DNA of 64,000 bases from Tachypleus tridentatus (GCF_004210375.1 NC_134825.1:62239558-62303557), one strand, 5' to 3'; counted from the stretch's first letter, positions 24,501 through 36,031 are shown. Numbers and translations: made by a program. Notes: generated by a model not told the origin, from the letters alone.

Positions 24501-27500
24501 CTTTGACAAAATACACTATTCGTTTTATCTCTTTCAACATCGTTAATATCGCTCTGATATATATCAACAGTTAGGCCTTGTCTGTCCAAATGTATCTTCT
24601 ACATTATTTTATTTAGCGTAACGGCCGAACATGGCCAGGTGGTTGAGATACTCAACACGTAGTCCAAAAAGCTTGCCATTTCAGCCGTAGGGGTGTTGTA
24701 ATGTGTCAGTGATTACCACTATTCGCTGGTAAAATAGTAGCCCAAGAATTGGTGATGGCTATTTGTCTTCCCTCTAGTCTTACACTGCCAAATTAGTGAC
24801 GGCTAGCGCAGATAGCCCTGGTGTAGCTTTGTGTGAAATTCGAAACATACCAAACATGGCTTCTCCACTTCTCTGTCTGCTCTTTACTCGTCTAACACGA
24901 TGTATATATTTATAACTAAATCGTCAGCTCGTCTTCGAATATACAACGCCAAAATCAGTGGTTTGGTTCCCCTTGGGGACACAATGTATAGCCCCATTGC
25001 TATAAAAAAACTCATACATTTGGATTCAAGCATTTCATCTTTAAAACAAATAGAATGAAGGTGTGTCAAAATAAAAATATATTCCACAGTTTTCAGATAC
25101 TGTTAATTTATTATTTATAATGTTATTTATATTTGATGTATTGTTAGCAAAAGTAGACCCTCACATGAATGAGGAAATACGGTTTTATTCTTTTCTCAAG
25201 AATAAGCGTTCACTTTTAAGACATTGTAGCTGAATTGTAGAGTATATTAAATTTATAGAAGGATAATTATGTATGCTTTGAATAGAGATAAGTTTTGTAA
25301 ATATGTATAGGTATTATGTTTGTGATAAATTGAAAATAAATGACAGATGATTATGGTGTCTATTCGTTAAGAGATCATTAGCAAGTTGTCGTTACATCTA
25401 TATAAAAATACAAATGAAAGTGCACAGATCGTTTGATTCTGATATTTACAATGTCTCACGATTTAGAGTTAAAGGAAACGCTATCTGGTAACGTAGTTGA
25501 TATAAGAATTTGAATATTTATGAATTTATAATTTTTTTATAGGTTATATTTATTTTATTCACTTGACAAGCAACAACTAAGAGTACGGTACACCAAACTA
25601 ACAGATAAAGTAGTAACAGCTATTTGGTCTTTATTTTAAGAATGTGAATAAACATTGATTTGCATATACATGTTTTGAAAAAGTTATTCCTCCATATTTT
25701 TTACCTATTTCACCTATGCTCTTTGAGCATTTTTGTAATTTATAGAAGATATTAAACAGATACTAAAATCAAATTCTCCAAAGCAAGAATTTCTTATGAG
25801 ATCTATCTAAAGAACTTGTTTAGAGGAAAGCTATGAATGAAAAGATACACTTTACACGAAGTAAGTTTTATTCTATCAAGAACAAACTGTTTTTTGTTTT
25901 GTTTTTTCTCCTTTTTTACAGACCAGAGATAGTGCAGAAGCTGTGATAGAAGCTGTGGTAAGTAGATATTTTTCTTGATTTACTTATAATATTTCTCATA
26001 GATAATATTCTATTAATGATTTTATCAGGATAACTAAATATTTCCAGGTTCGTAAGATGAAGAATAAATTTATCCTAACGAATCACGTTTATTGAGGTTG
26101 GAAAAGCGTTAAAAAAGTTAAATCCCTTTCAAAAATACTTTATAAAATAATGGTTAAAAAATTTGCCTCTTAAATTTATTTTTCTCATACATGACATTTT
26201 CAAAGTCTACTACTACCAGATCTTATTTCTGAATGTCAATGTGCTGTAACCCATTTTAAATAAAGCTATTTGTTAAATTATTCATTGTTAATTGATGGGT
26301 ACATTATTTTATGACATCCGTGTACAAGTTAAAAGAAATAATTTTTGTTACTTTCTGACATTAACGCTAACATCTAATTTTTGGCTATTTTTATAAATTA
26401 TATAAAATTTGCTTTTAAAAGTATAAATGTTTAAAACATAATGTCTTAATATTAAAAATCGAAAATTGATACACGTCTCGATGTTACAATGTTATAATGT
26501 TTTGTCTTCCTTCTAAGCAGTATTCTGATATTTGTAAAAAAAACAGTTGACTTTGAATGGCATAAAAAATTAAATATCATTTTATCATGGATTCCGTTTG
26601 AACTATTTATAAAACTTATTTGATTACTTATTAGATACTGGGAGAACATCAACAAATGTCTTTAAGACTATGAGAAACAAATATATATTTGAATAGCCTA
26701 AATCAGACAGTTATTTTCATAAAAGATCATTTCTAGTTTATATTAACTTTAATAACTAGTACTTTCAATCATCTCGTGTTGTTTTGTTTGAAATATATTC
26801 CTTATGTAGATGTTTATGAAAACCTAAATAGTTTGTATGCAATAAAAATCTCGCTCATGAATGTCTCGTTATTAATGTTCTGTTTCTCCTTCTAGAATGA
26901 ATCGTGCATTGGAACGCTTATCAATTTGAAAATGATCCTGTGTTCTCAACCGGTAAGTTCAATCTAATTCTGTTGAAGGCATTAGATGAAATTGTGCAAA
27001 ATGTTTAATTTATAATTGTTGAGGATTTAAGTTATCATGCACCTTTTACTTATAAATTTCATTATTAGATGAAGTTATTCATATAATTGGTAGATATTTT
27101 GATAAAACGAAAATATATTGGATTTGATGACTTAAATGTTTTAAACTTAATAATCAAATTACGCATTAACCACGAGTATAACTGGTGAGACTACATTAAG
27201 TTTAGTAACTTACAGCGCTTATAATGGGGTTCGATTCACCGCTATGGATACAACAGATAGTCCAATGTAGCATTTCTCTAGAAACAAACAATGTTATAAT
27301 AAAATAATCTAAACAGAAAAGTAAAAACTATCACTTGCGGTATTTAACATGTTCTTATTTTAGAATATCATCTGTTTTCTTAAGGATTATGAAAGATGTT
27401 TAACACTGAAAATAACCCATCAGTTAAAATGTAGAAAATCGTGTGTTTCGTTTGTGTTTTTCTTATATCAATGCCACATCGGACTGTCTGCTGAGTCCAC

Positions 27501-27904
27501 CGAGGAGAATCGAACCCTTGATTTTAGCGTTGTAAATCCGGAGACATACCGCTGTACTAGCCGGGACGCGTGTTTCCATTATACAGTGTTTTAAGTTGAC
27601 TCGAGAAAAATTATTTATAAAACTCAAACCAAAGTTTAATATTTTTATTGAAACTATATTGTATAAGATAAATTGTTTATCGTATTTAGTTTTGAATAAC
27701 AAGGTCAAGGACTTTATTTTATATTTTTAACCTCTCACCTACTGACTGATTCGTCTAACGAAATAAAAAATTCTATTTCGTTGTTTTACTTTTTCAAAGT
27801 TTATCGTGGTGTTTGACAAATGTTATTTATGATTACATTATTGTTTTTATTGTCACTTTTTAAGTCAGGAATTTCATTTATTTCAGAATCGCAGTCAACA
27901 GTAA
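21558..27904 (+). CDS. Six-exon gene for a small secreted six-cysteine protein (copy A)
   Basis: Coding exons are 21558-21708, 22258-22319, 23636-23683, 25922-25957, 26896-26952 and 27887-27904. All introns are GT-AG; donors 2 to 5 are all GTAAGT and donor 1 is GTGAGT. The frame stays open to TAA at 27902-27904, giving 123 residues. Residues 1-18 (MKITLIVLVLTFAVIGSG) form a clear signal peptide. Residues 19-49 are basic and rich in Ser/Pro/Arg. Six cysteines follow at 50, 55, 67, 81, 103 and 115, spaced 4, 11, 13, 21 and 11 residues apart. Exon 2 begins with an acidic stretch (DCVDDDLKH). There is no membrane segment beyond the signal. Exons 3, 4 and 5 are 48, 36 and 57 bases, each a whole number of codons. 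I do not recognise the family: a haemolymph or gland cysteine-rich protein is plausible, but no function is shown. Support comes from partial duplicates B, C and D that keep the same exon edges. Confidence 0.8.
24215..24319 (+). repeat. SINE-A, 3'-truncated, in intron 3 of gene A
   Basis: The head CCGGCACGGCCAGGTGG and box B GGGTTCGAATCCC are clear; the body stops after about 105 bases. The matching place in copy C (near 52550) lacks it. Confidence 0.85.
24623..24846 (+). repeat. SINE-A in intron 3 of gene A
   Basis: Head, body and tail are present, with part of the head (box-B region) deleted. The same SINE sits at the matching position in copy C (52770-53030), so it predates that duplication. 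Confidence 0.85.
24915..25010 (+). repeat. SINE-C remnant in intron 3 of gene A
   Basis: It reads ACAACGCCAAAATCAGTGG, a worn box B, then ATAGCCCCATTGCTATAAAA. SINE-C resembles SINE-B in its head but has AAAATCAGGGGTTCGATTCC in place of the SINE-B box-B region. Confidence 0.65.
27185..27290 (+). repeat. SINE-D copy in intron 5 of gene A
   Basis: It reads TTAGTAACTTACAGCGCT, GGGGTTCGATTCACCGC and AACAGATAGTCCAATGTAGC. It is the clearest copy of this tRNA-like family in the window. Confidence 0.7.
27450..27570 (-). repeat. SINE-C copy in intron 5 of gene A
   Basis: On its own strand the head reads CTAGTACAGCGGTATGTCTC, followed by AAAATCAAGGGTTCGATTCT, CCTCGGTGGACTCAGCAGAC and a tail ending ATATAAGAAAAA. 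Confidence 0.85.
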
Positions 27905-28020
27905 AAAGTCTCAATTTCTTGAAAGACGAATCGGACGTGAAGACCAAATTTGTTCGCACACTTGTCCTATATTAATTACTAACACTTTATACAGAATATG
28001 GAAAATTATTAAAAAATATG

Positions 28021-28026
28021 AATAAA
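28021..28026 (+). terminator. Poly(A) signal of gene A
   Basis: AATAAA lies 117 bases after the stop codon, with GT/T-rich sequence (TTTCTGTGTTGTC) downstream. It is kept in copy D (37750-37755) but changed to AAGTAAA in copy C near 57651. Confidence 0.65.
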
Positions 28027-28220
28027 ATATTTTTCACTTGCTTTCTGTGTTGTCAGACAGTTTATAAAATTGATTATATTATAGCAGTTCTTCAGCGTTA
28101 ATTTAAACCTTTAAGTAAATTGTTGTCACAAGATATAGAACCGATGATCACTTCTCAGCGAACTTCTGGACCATGTAAACCACTTTTTTCCCCCGAATTA
28201 TTAAGAATATTTACAGTTAA

Positions 28221-28497
28221 TGCTTGTTTGTTTTGCATTTCGCTCAAAGCTACACGAAAGCTGTCTGCATTAGCCGTCTCTAATTCAGCAAAGTGTAAGA
28301 CCACAGGGATGGCAGTTAGTTATCACCATCCATCGCTAACTGTCGGGCTATTCTTTTACCAACGAAGAGTGAGACTAACCGTCACATTATAACGCCCCCA
28401 CGGATGAAAGTACAAGCTTGTTTGGTGCGACGGGGCTTCGAACCCGCGACCCTCTGATTACGAGTCGAACGCCTTAACCCACCTGGTCATGCCGGGT
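28221..28497 (-). repeat. SINE-A copy, full length
   Basis: Full-length minus-strand copy from a TTTGTTTTG-bearing tail to the head ending TGGTCATGCCGGG. It lies downstream of the gene A poly(A) site. Confidence 0.9.
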
Positions 28498-28499
28498 AA

Positions 28500-28970
28500 A
28501 TGTGTTTGAACTGCTTATCATGTGAATTTTTTTGTGTGCAGGTCAAACCAATCCACAGCTATTCAAAGAAGAATTTTTATGTGCTCAAGATTTCTTTCAA
28601 TGCAACTGAATATCGCATAATATTTGACTGTGATAATGCTTGTAACCATTTAGAAATATAAAAGTGAATTACATTTTATTGAACGTCTCCAATATTTACA
28701 CGTTTTTAAGTTTTCACTTGTCTGAAAGTTTCAGTTATTTTCGTTAGAAGATCATATGTGAATGAAGTAAGGTTTCGGGTTTCCAGAAAGAAAATTACTA
28801 TTCCCCGCTGTTTCTATACGCGAATTCTTTATGCTATCAAATACAGAGTATTCGACCACTGTAATTTGGCTATATCTCACTGAACATCCTGAGAATGTCC
28901 ACAGTTATGCCTTCTTCAATTCCACTTTAAGGATTTGTGATGCAGCCAGTTTAATGATCTTTAACCATTA
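28500..28970. repeat. Inverted partner of 8960-9433
   Basis: Reverse-complement match to 8960-9433. It is noncoding in both places and begins about 480 bases past the poly(A) signal of gene A. Confidence 0.75.
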
Positions 28971-30104
28971 AAAGTGACCTAGTTGGCATGGTATACAGTG
29001 AATACCATATTTTAATATGACAAGATATAAAACAGAGTTACAAGGTAGTTAAAATCATTCCCTGTTATTTGAGTTTTATGAAAATCAAGAATCACTTTTT
29101 CTGCCATTTTTAAAACAAATGATTGGTCATTCAACTTACATTGTTTAATAAGTTCTTACCAGATGTATATCTAAACATCTCATACTATTTCATTTCAATG
29201 TATAATATAATCACAATGAATAGCAAGAGCAGAATGGAACTAATGTTGTATGTTTAACTGAGTAATGGTAATACATTCCTGGTGTATCTTTAACCAGTTC
29301 CCTGAAAGAATTTCTTTCAGGTCATCTTTATAGTCCAAAGTTACTTTTTATGTCACTTGGTTTTGCTATTAATGGAATATATGTCTTTTGCGTATGGCAT
29401 ACAGGATTACCTTGAAATTTGTTCCTAGCCATTTGTATATTGACAGTGTCCATTAGGAGCTTCGAACATGTGATTCAATCATGGAACTGATGCTCAATGA
29501 TATAAGAGAAACAAAGTCGACAGACAGCGGTAGTGTGCTTATGTTGTTGGGGATAACTTGCATCGTCTACCTGTCTAAGTATATTACACAACACGGTAGT
29601 TTGGAATATTTGTGAAAGATAGGAATTTTGGTTTTAAAATTTCAGTTACTAACTCTAAAATGAACAACAGATAAAAGGCCGAGTTTGTGAAAACAAACTG
29701 ATCGCGTTTGAAAATTAAACTACGTGTTTGTTTTATTGAACACACTTTATTATCGTCTCACTTTACTATCAAGAGTTACTATGTTTATGGGTTTTAAAGT
29801 AGCATAATTCTTAATATAAAATCTAGCAGATATTCATTCACTGGTTTCAGCGAAAAAGAATGACAAAAAGTTTAATACAGCACTAAAAAGAGTCTTTATG
29901 TACTTTTATTTGTTTTAAACGTAGACAGAGAAAAGTGAAGTATTGTCGATATTCTAAATTTCTACCATTTATTTACGAATTTCGGAATTTCATAGGAAAA
30001 AAACAACTACAAAATATTTGATTAGAAACATATCTTTCTATTGAATACAACCTGGTGGGGCTAAACAATTAATAGACTAAATATTTGTATTGCTGGAAAC
30101 TGAT
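28971..30104. other. AT-rich stretch, no gene seen
   Basis: No recognisable domain or repeat. Confidence 0.4.
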
Positions 30105-30235
30105 TGCTTGTTTGTTCGAAGCTGAGCCTGAAGTTACACAATTGGATATTTGCCCTCTCCCCACCACGGGTACCTAAATATGGCTTTTAGCGTTATCAGT
30201 CTGTGGGCATACCCTCGTGCCCCTAAGAGGCAGAA
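30105..30235 (-). repeat. SINE-B copy
   Basis: The plus strand reads TGCCCTCTCCCCACCACGGG, then TACCTAAATATGG and GCTTTTAGCGTTATCAGTCTG. Confidence 0.8.
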
Positions 30236-30353
30236 AATTGCATTTCAGAGCATCTTGTGACAAGTTACCAATAAGATAATTTATGTTATTTGTTAATATA
30301 TAATTTTTGATAAATATTTCGGGAGTTATCATTATCACTCTCACCATAATACA

Positions 30354-30630
30354 GGCAGGGCATGGCCAGGTGGGTTAAGGCGTTCGACTCGTAATCTGAG
30401 GGTCGCTGGTGCGAATCCCCGTCCCACCAGATATGTTCGCCCTTTAAGCCGTGGGGCGTTATAAAGTAACGATCAATCCCACTATTCGTTGGTAAAGAGT
30501 AGCCAAAGAGCTGGCGGTGGGTGGTGATGACTAGCTGCCTTCCCTCTAGTCTTACACTGCAAAATTAAAGACGGCTAGCGCAGATAGCCCTCATATAGCT
30601 TTGCGCGAAGTTCCAAAAAACAAACAAATA
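30354..30630 (+). repeat. SINE-A copy, full length
   Basis: Complete head (GGCAGGGCATGGCCAGGTGG), box B, body and tail, followed by CAAACAAATAAACC. Confidence 0.95.
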
Positions 30631-30729
30631 AACCAATATAACAATTACTACTATTATTTATTATCATCATTACTATAGTAGTAATTATTAATTATCATAA
30701 TTATTATTAAACGTCATTTTAATTCATTC

Positions 30730-31080
30730 ACTGTTCTGCAAATAAATTAACGAGAAATTCATATTCTATTTTTTCCTTCACATTTAAAATTCACACTAAA
30801 ACCTTCATTAATTTTTTTTTTTTTACTGTTGAGCACTGCTTTAAAAACACCACGGAACAAATTCGTAATTAATATTTAAAACCGTATGTACATCAGTCGT
30901 CACGTCGGAGCTGTAACGCTCAACCTGCTACTCTCGCAAGATATTGTTAGATTACAGCATACTGAGATAAGCATTTAGTATGTTAATTACACTCATTTAT
31001 TAATTATATAACATATATATATATATGTTTTTCAAAACATATTTTGTAAAACTATTGTTCATAGTGTAGTTGATCAAAAT
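30730..31080. repeat. Inverted partner of 45530-45890
   Basis: Landmarks shared in reverse complement are ACACCACGGAACAAATT, CATCAGTCGTCACG, GTAACGCTCAACC and ATTACAGCATA. Confidence 0.75.
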
Positions 31081-31138
31081 TAAAATTAACAGAATGTAAG
31101 GTGTTTATAATTTAGTATTTCAAAGATCTACTCAAAAA

Positions 31139-31211
31139 GCACGAGAAAGATTCGAACCCACGATTTCCTCTTTACTAGAATACGCTATTTAACTGACGAA
31201 GCCACAGCACT
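31139..31211 (-). pseudogene. tRNA-Thr(AGT)-like pseudogene
   Basis: On the minus strand GTGGCTTCGTCAGTTAAA fits the D-arm region, CTAGTAA fits a Thr anticodon loop (AGT), and GTGGGTTCGAATC fits the T-arm. The acceptor ends AGTGCTG and CTCGTGC do not pair, and the anticodon and T stems have mismatches. A working tRNA is therefore unlikely; it is a retro-tRNA or the head of another SINE. Confidence 0.7.
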
Positions 31212-31737
31212 TCGCCTGTGTCACCTCGCTCGTTAATGCTGGGTGTTTAATTTAGACACTGGTTTTATATTTTCCCTTGATCTATCATCCACTTCTGCTT
31301 CGTGATACTGACAGCACAATTTAATTCTTCTCAGTATGTTCACCATACAGATTATCGTATTTACAGTAATTACATGCCATGCTAAATAATCACCTATGAC
31401 ATCAACAATAACTTTCTTATCTTTAAGAAACATTTTCATTCCAATTTTTATTTTTCTATTTACTTATCTCTCCCTACCCTAGTTTCTCATCTGCACAGAG
31501 CTACAGTCTGACATACGTTACTTTTGGAACCAGCTCATTATAACTAAATCCCTGTTAGCTTTTTTTTTGTTCCAAAAAGTCATCACTAGTTTCTATCTTT
31601 TGCATGTTAAAGCTTAAATGCCTCTTCAATTCATGCTCCCATTTGTCATAAATTACCCTTCTCTTTAATCATTAGTTCAATAACACTTCTTAGGACCAAG
31701 GTGAATGTTGTGTTTAACCATTAGTTAGAGGGAAGAG

Positions 31738-31928
31738 TTAAAGACTAGAGAGAAGGCAGCCAGTCATCACCACCAACAGACAAATTTTACCAAGGAATAG
31801 TGGGATTGACCGTCACATTATAATGCTTCTACGGTTGAAAGGAAAAACATGTTTGGTATGACGGAAATTCGAACCCGCGAATCTCATATTACGACTCGGA
31901 TGCCTTAACCATCTATCCATGCCGGTCC
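31738..31928 (-). repeat. SINE-A copy, tail missing
   Basis: Head and body on the minus strand, ending near GACTAGAGAGAAGGCAGCC. It faces the plus-strand SINE-A at 31960. Confidence 0.9.
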
Positions 31929-31959
31929 TATCCATTAGTTCAACTGTTAGAAACAACAC

Positions 31960-32223
31960 TGGCCCGGCATGCCCAAGATTGTTAAGGCGTGCGACTCGTA
32001 ATCTGAGGGTCGCGAGTTCGCATTCCCATCGCGCCAAACATGCTCGCCCTTTCAGCTGTGGGGGCGTTATAATGTGACGGTCAATCCCACTATTCGTTGG
32101 TAAAAGAGTAGCCCAAGAGTTGGCGGTGGGTGGTGATGACTAGTTGCCTTCTCTCTAGTCTTACACTGCTAAATTAGTGACGGCTAGCACAGATAGCCCT
32201 TGAGTAGCTTTGTGCGAAAAACA
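31960..32223 (+). repeat. SINE-A copy with perfect 11-base target duplication
   Basis: A full-length copy flanked by AGAAACAACAC at 31949-31959 and again at 32224-32234. This fixes the element borders and shows target-primed insertion. Confidence 0.95.
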
Positions 32224-32999
32224 AGAAACAACACAATCATATTTTGAAAAAAGGAAGTGAAATATAATTCTGCTCTATGAATTCAAAATGATGTAAGAGA
32301 TTCTGTATACGAACTAAAAGCAATGAATCTTTTTACACGATAGAAATAACAATTATATTAATTTTGACAAAATGGGTAGTTTTATAGCATCTCAGTACAT
32401 AATACGGCATGACTTCATGAAGTTAGAATAATTACACATGGTAATAATGAGAGAAAATGGTATTTTTTGATAATAATTTTCTCTATCCTGTGCTGTCCTT
32501 GGAGAGCTTCGTCGATGGCGTTCAATCTGCAGTAAATACATTATTCTGTTTCCGTGACAAGAATATTCACAATCCATTTAATCGAAAACAAATTATTTCA
32601 TAGTTATTTGCATGACTATATATTTTTGTTATTCTATTGAACATCATGGGACAAAAACTTTCTGATGGTCAAATAATCTTAGATGGGTCGACACTGTATG
32701 ATAAGCGAAGAACAACAGAAAACAAATACAGTTTCAGTGGCACTCGCTGACAACTATGTGTTTTATTTTATTTTTGTCACTTACAAACACAATGTATTAT
32801 CCAAACAGATTTTTGTTACACGTCACTGTTTTACACACAACACGAAAAATAACCTCACTCAAAATCACCAATAATTCCCAGTATCTGCTTTTAATAATAA
32901 ATGTAGTAAATTGTCACGATATTTCGTTTAGAAATAGTACGTATTTCGTAAAGATTGAGTGTGAATATATTCCTGTCGCTTCTTTCAACAGAGTGTATG

Positions 33000-33110
33000 T
33001 TTTTTATATAGCACAGCTACATCGAGCTATCTGCTAAGTCCACCAATGGGAATCGAACCACTGATTTTAGCGTTGTAAATCCGTAAACTACTTCTGGACC
33101 AGCGGAGAAC
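33000..33110 (-). repeat. SINE-C copy
   Basis: The plus strand reads TCGAGCTATCTGCTAAGTCC, GGGAATCGAACC, CTGATTTTAGCGTTGTAAAT and a worn head. Confidence 0.8.
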
Positions 33111-33464
33111 CTTTCAATAGAAGCTACCACTTTAATAGGTAGTGCAACAGCTCACATAAACACTATAAAATATCAAACTAGTTTCTGTCATAGTTTTTAA
33201 TTAAATGAAAAGGTTGTTTGTAAAAAAATTGTTTCTGGTGAAAAAAATAAAAATATTGTTAGTTAAGACAATAAAAGTGTTTCTGTTTCAACACCAACTA
33301 AACATAATGTTAAGAAAGATGGTGGCCTTTGACTTGAGTTCTAAGCAGCATTTACAACATTTTTTTCGTGTTCGTTTACTGATGAAAGTGATATAATAAA
33401 CATAATTTATTGTAAATAATCTGTTAAGGATTTTTTGAATAAATCAGTGGTAATTTTAAAAATT

Positions 33465-33560
33465 TGCAACGATAAGAATCTGGTGTTCGATTTCCGCCAG
33501 CGGTGAGAGCATTAACAGCCCGTGTGTAACCTGGTGCTGAACAAACAGTTAACCACCATT
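33465..33560 (+). repeat. SINE-D remnant
   Basis: It reads GTGTTCGATTTCCGCCAGCG, then AGCATTAACAGCCCGTGTGT. It is worn. Confidence 0.5.
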
Positions 33561-33746
33561 ACATTGAAATTTCAGGCTAGATGTTAAAGTAACTCAGTGG
33601 TAACCACGACGAAATTTTTTCTGTAACTTCGTAAGACCAGTACATTAATAAAGACATATTTTACGCTTTTCTAATTTGATGTGAACGACAAACTTAAAGA
33701 AAATTACTACTATGATATACAGATATTGAGAAGATGGAAAAATGTA

Positions 33747-34640
33747 CGAGGGCTGTTCAAAAAATACGCGCACTGACGTCATAAAACAAAATGTACTTTA
33801 TTTAGAAGTTACAGGTCTGGGACCCCTTCAAAGTACTCTCCTCTCCAACGCACACAGTTATTCCACTTCTTGAAACAGTCCTGGTACGCTTCTTTTGTAA
33901 TGTCCTCCAGCTCCTTCGTCGCATTTGCCTTAATCTCGGGAATCGTCTCAAATCTTCTTCCTTTCCAGGGGCTTTTGTGTTTGGGGAACAAGAATATATC
34001 GCAAGGAGCAAGATCAGGTGAGTAGGGGGGTGGGGAAGAACAGTAATCGAGTGTTTGGCCAAAAGCTCACGAGTTCTGAGGCACAAATTTCGCAGCAACG
34101 CGGTGCATCTTCAATGTTTCGGTCAAAATCTCGTAACAAGATCCAACTGATATCCCACACTCTTCAGCAAGCTCCCTGACAGTCAGACGTCGATTTGCCC
34201 GCACCAGGATGTTGATTTTGTCGACGTGTGGGTCGTCAGTTGACGTGGAAGGACGTCCAGGACGCTCACCATCTTCAATGGACTGTCGACCATCCTTAAA
34301 ACGTTCATGCTACTTGAAACATGCCGTACGCTTCATAGCAACATCACCGTAAGCCGTGTTAAGCATAGCAAAAGTTTCAGTCGCAGATTTTCCAAGTTTA
34401 ACACAAAATTTCACAGCAAGTCGTTGCTCCTTCAGATCATTCATTCTGAAATCCGCCAAACGAAAAAATCGCACTTCACTTAAAACCGCGTAGCTAATAC
34501 ACAAATGAAGATATCTGCAATCGGAAATTGGCGTCGTAATCAGCTGATTTGTGCGAACCTAGCGACACCAAGCAGATTCCCCTGGAACCAACTGGAGCCG
34601 CGCAATTCAATCAGTCCGTGTATTTTTTGAACAGACCTCG
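33747..34640 (-). mobile_element. Internally deleted mariner element (894 bp)
   Basis: The ends are inverted repeats: CGAGGGCTGTTCAAAAAATA from 33747, and the complement of TATTTTTTGAACAGACCTCG ending at 34640. TA dinucleotides at 33745-33746 and 34641-34642 are the target duplication. On the minus strand the transposase start (from about 34504) reads KEQRLAVKFCVKLGKSATET and AMLNTAYGDVAMKRTACFK, a mariner helix-turn-helix region. The next codon, expected Trp, is TAG. After RLTVRELAEECGISVGSCYE and AAKFV the sequence jumps to the C-terminal part (PDLAPCDIFLFP, which holds the third catalytic Asp). The middle with the first two catalytic Asp is gone, and a frameshift lies in the preceding C run. 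It cannot encode an active transposase. Confidence 0.92.
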
Positions 34641-34684
34641 TATACTGTTTTATTGGTTAATGAGAAACAAGTTTCAACTTTTGG

Positions 34685-34891
34685 TTTGGGTATGGAAATG
34701 ATAAATATCTCTTATACTTAGATTATTTTTAGATAAAGTACCAAAAATTTGATGTTGTCATTTACAGTTAAGAATCTAAGTATAAAAGATATTTATCATT
34801 TCCATACCCAAACGAAAAGTTTTTAAACTTTTTAGTTCTTTTTAGATAAGGTACTAAAACTTTGATGTTGTCGTTTACAGTTAAGAATCTA
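34685..34891. repeat. 40-base inverted repeat overlapping a 48-base direct repeat
   Basis: 34685-34724 (TTTGGGTATGGAAATGATAA onward) is nearly the exact reverse complement of 34772-34811. The loop segment 34731-34778 recurs directly at 34844-34891. No coding or element signature is present. Confidence 0.9.
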
Positions 34892-36031
34892 TAGAAAATC
34901 AATTTATTACTTATATCTTGGGCCAAAAAAATAGCAATCCCTAACTGCACTTTGGGATCAAGTGTGCGTTATAAGAGTTCCGTTCAAATCCCAAGACTTT
35001 GCAATAAATAAATTCCCTTTATCTTTTACTAATCAGTATTATACACGTTTACTGTGTCGTTGTGATATTTAAAGCTCAGTACTTCACATTATCCATTTAA
35101 AATGTAACGTAAGGTATTTCATTAAATATGAGCCCTCGAGTACAAATAAAGTAATAGTTCATTTAATAATTAGAAGTATTAGTTGATAATTATTTATGTT
35201 CCATGAGGTGATTCTTTTTAAAGAAAAGAATATGATTTATATGTTGTATGGTTGATTACGTCGCTGGTATTTGGTTTTCTTTTATCTTCTTAGTATCTCT
35301 GAACTTTAAAGAACAACGTCAAAATACACGTAGTACCAAAACTCGAATTACAAAGTTATCTCATTTAATATAATGTATTCAATTTTGACTATACTGTAAG
35401 CTCATCAGTAACTTACATTGTTGACAATAACCTACAATATAGCTTTGGTTTTGACAACAATCATCCCAAAACGAACAAAATTAGTTGTATTCATCTATTA
35501 GTAAGTCGCTGTCATTATCAATGTTTCTCATAACTGTTTAAAGAAATCTGACGTTACACACACAAATCAGAGAAATATTAAATACCCCAAACAACATTTT
35601 CTTCTCTTCTATTACTGGATTTTTATTTTATCTTCATTAATGGTAATCACTGTAATTATACTTTACCAACGTGGTCTAACAACGCTAGAAACCGTGTTTC
35701 GATACCTGTGGTGAGCAGAGCGTTCATAGCCACTTGTTTATCACTATGCTTAATTGCAAGCAAACAAAAATTCTAGTTATTGTTTACTTAAAATGTTGCT
35801 TTGAATAATATTTATGTAAACCCTGTAAATAATTTAAGCTGGATATTTCAGATATATTAGTTATTATTGAAAGATGGATGGATAGCACGAGGCACGTATT
35901 GGTGAAGTTTTATTTGCTCCTTCATCAGTAATGTTTGATCAGCCACCTGAACATGTTTCTGAATGTTTACAATATATTTTAAGTATATTAATACCATGTT
36001 GTAATATTGAACATGTAGCTTTCTCTGTTTG

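Larger units (their letters stand above)
33180..35330. repeat. Inverted partner of 44190-44905, with insertions
   Basis: Both ends match the reverse complement of 44190-44905; for example GTTGATTACGTCGC near 35250 pairs with 44340. This copy is longer because of the mariner at 33747-34640 and local repeats after it. Confidence 0.75.

Noticed and set aside
21558..27904. Assigning gene A to a known defensin, toxin or odorant-binding family
   Set aside because: The cysteine spacing does not fit the patterns I know for those families, and no search could be run, so no function is claimed.
31813..32037. Minus-strand frames rich in Arg across SINE-A heads (also 43038-43298, 48445-48654, 60922-61110)
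   Set aside because: They are translations of the GC-richer tRNA-like SINE head, not genes.
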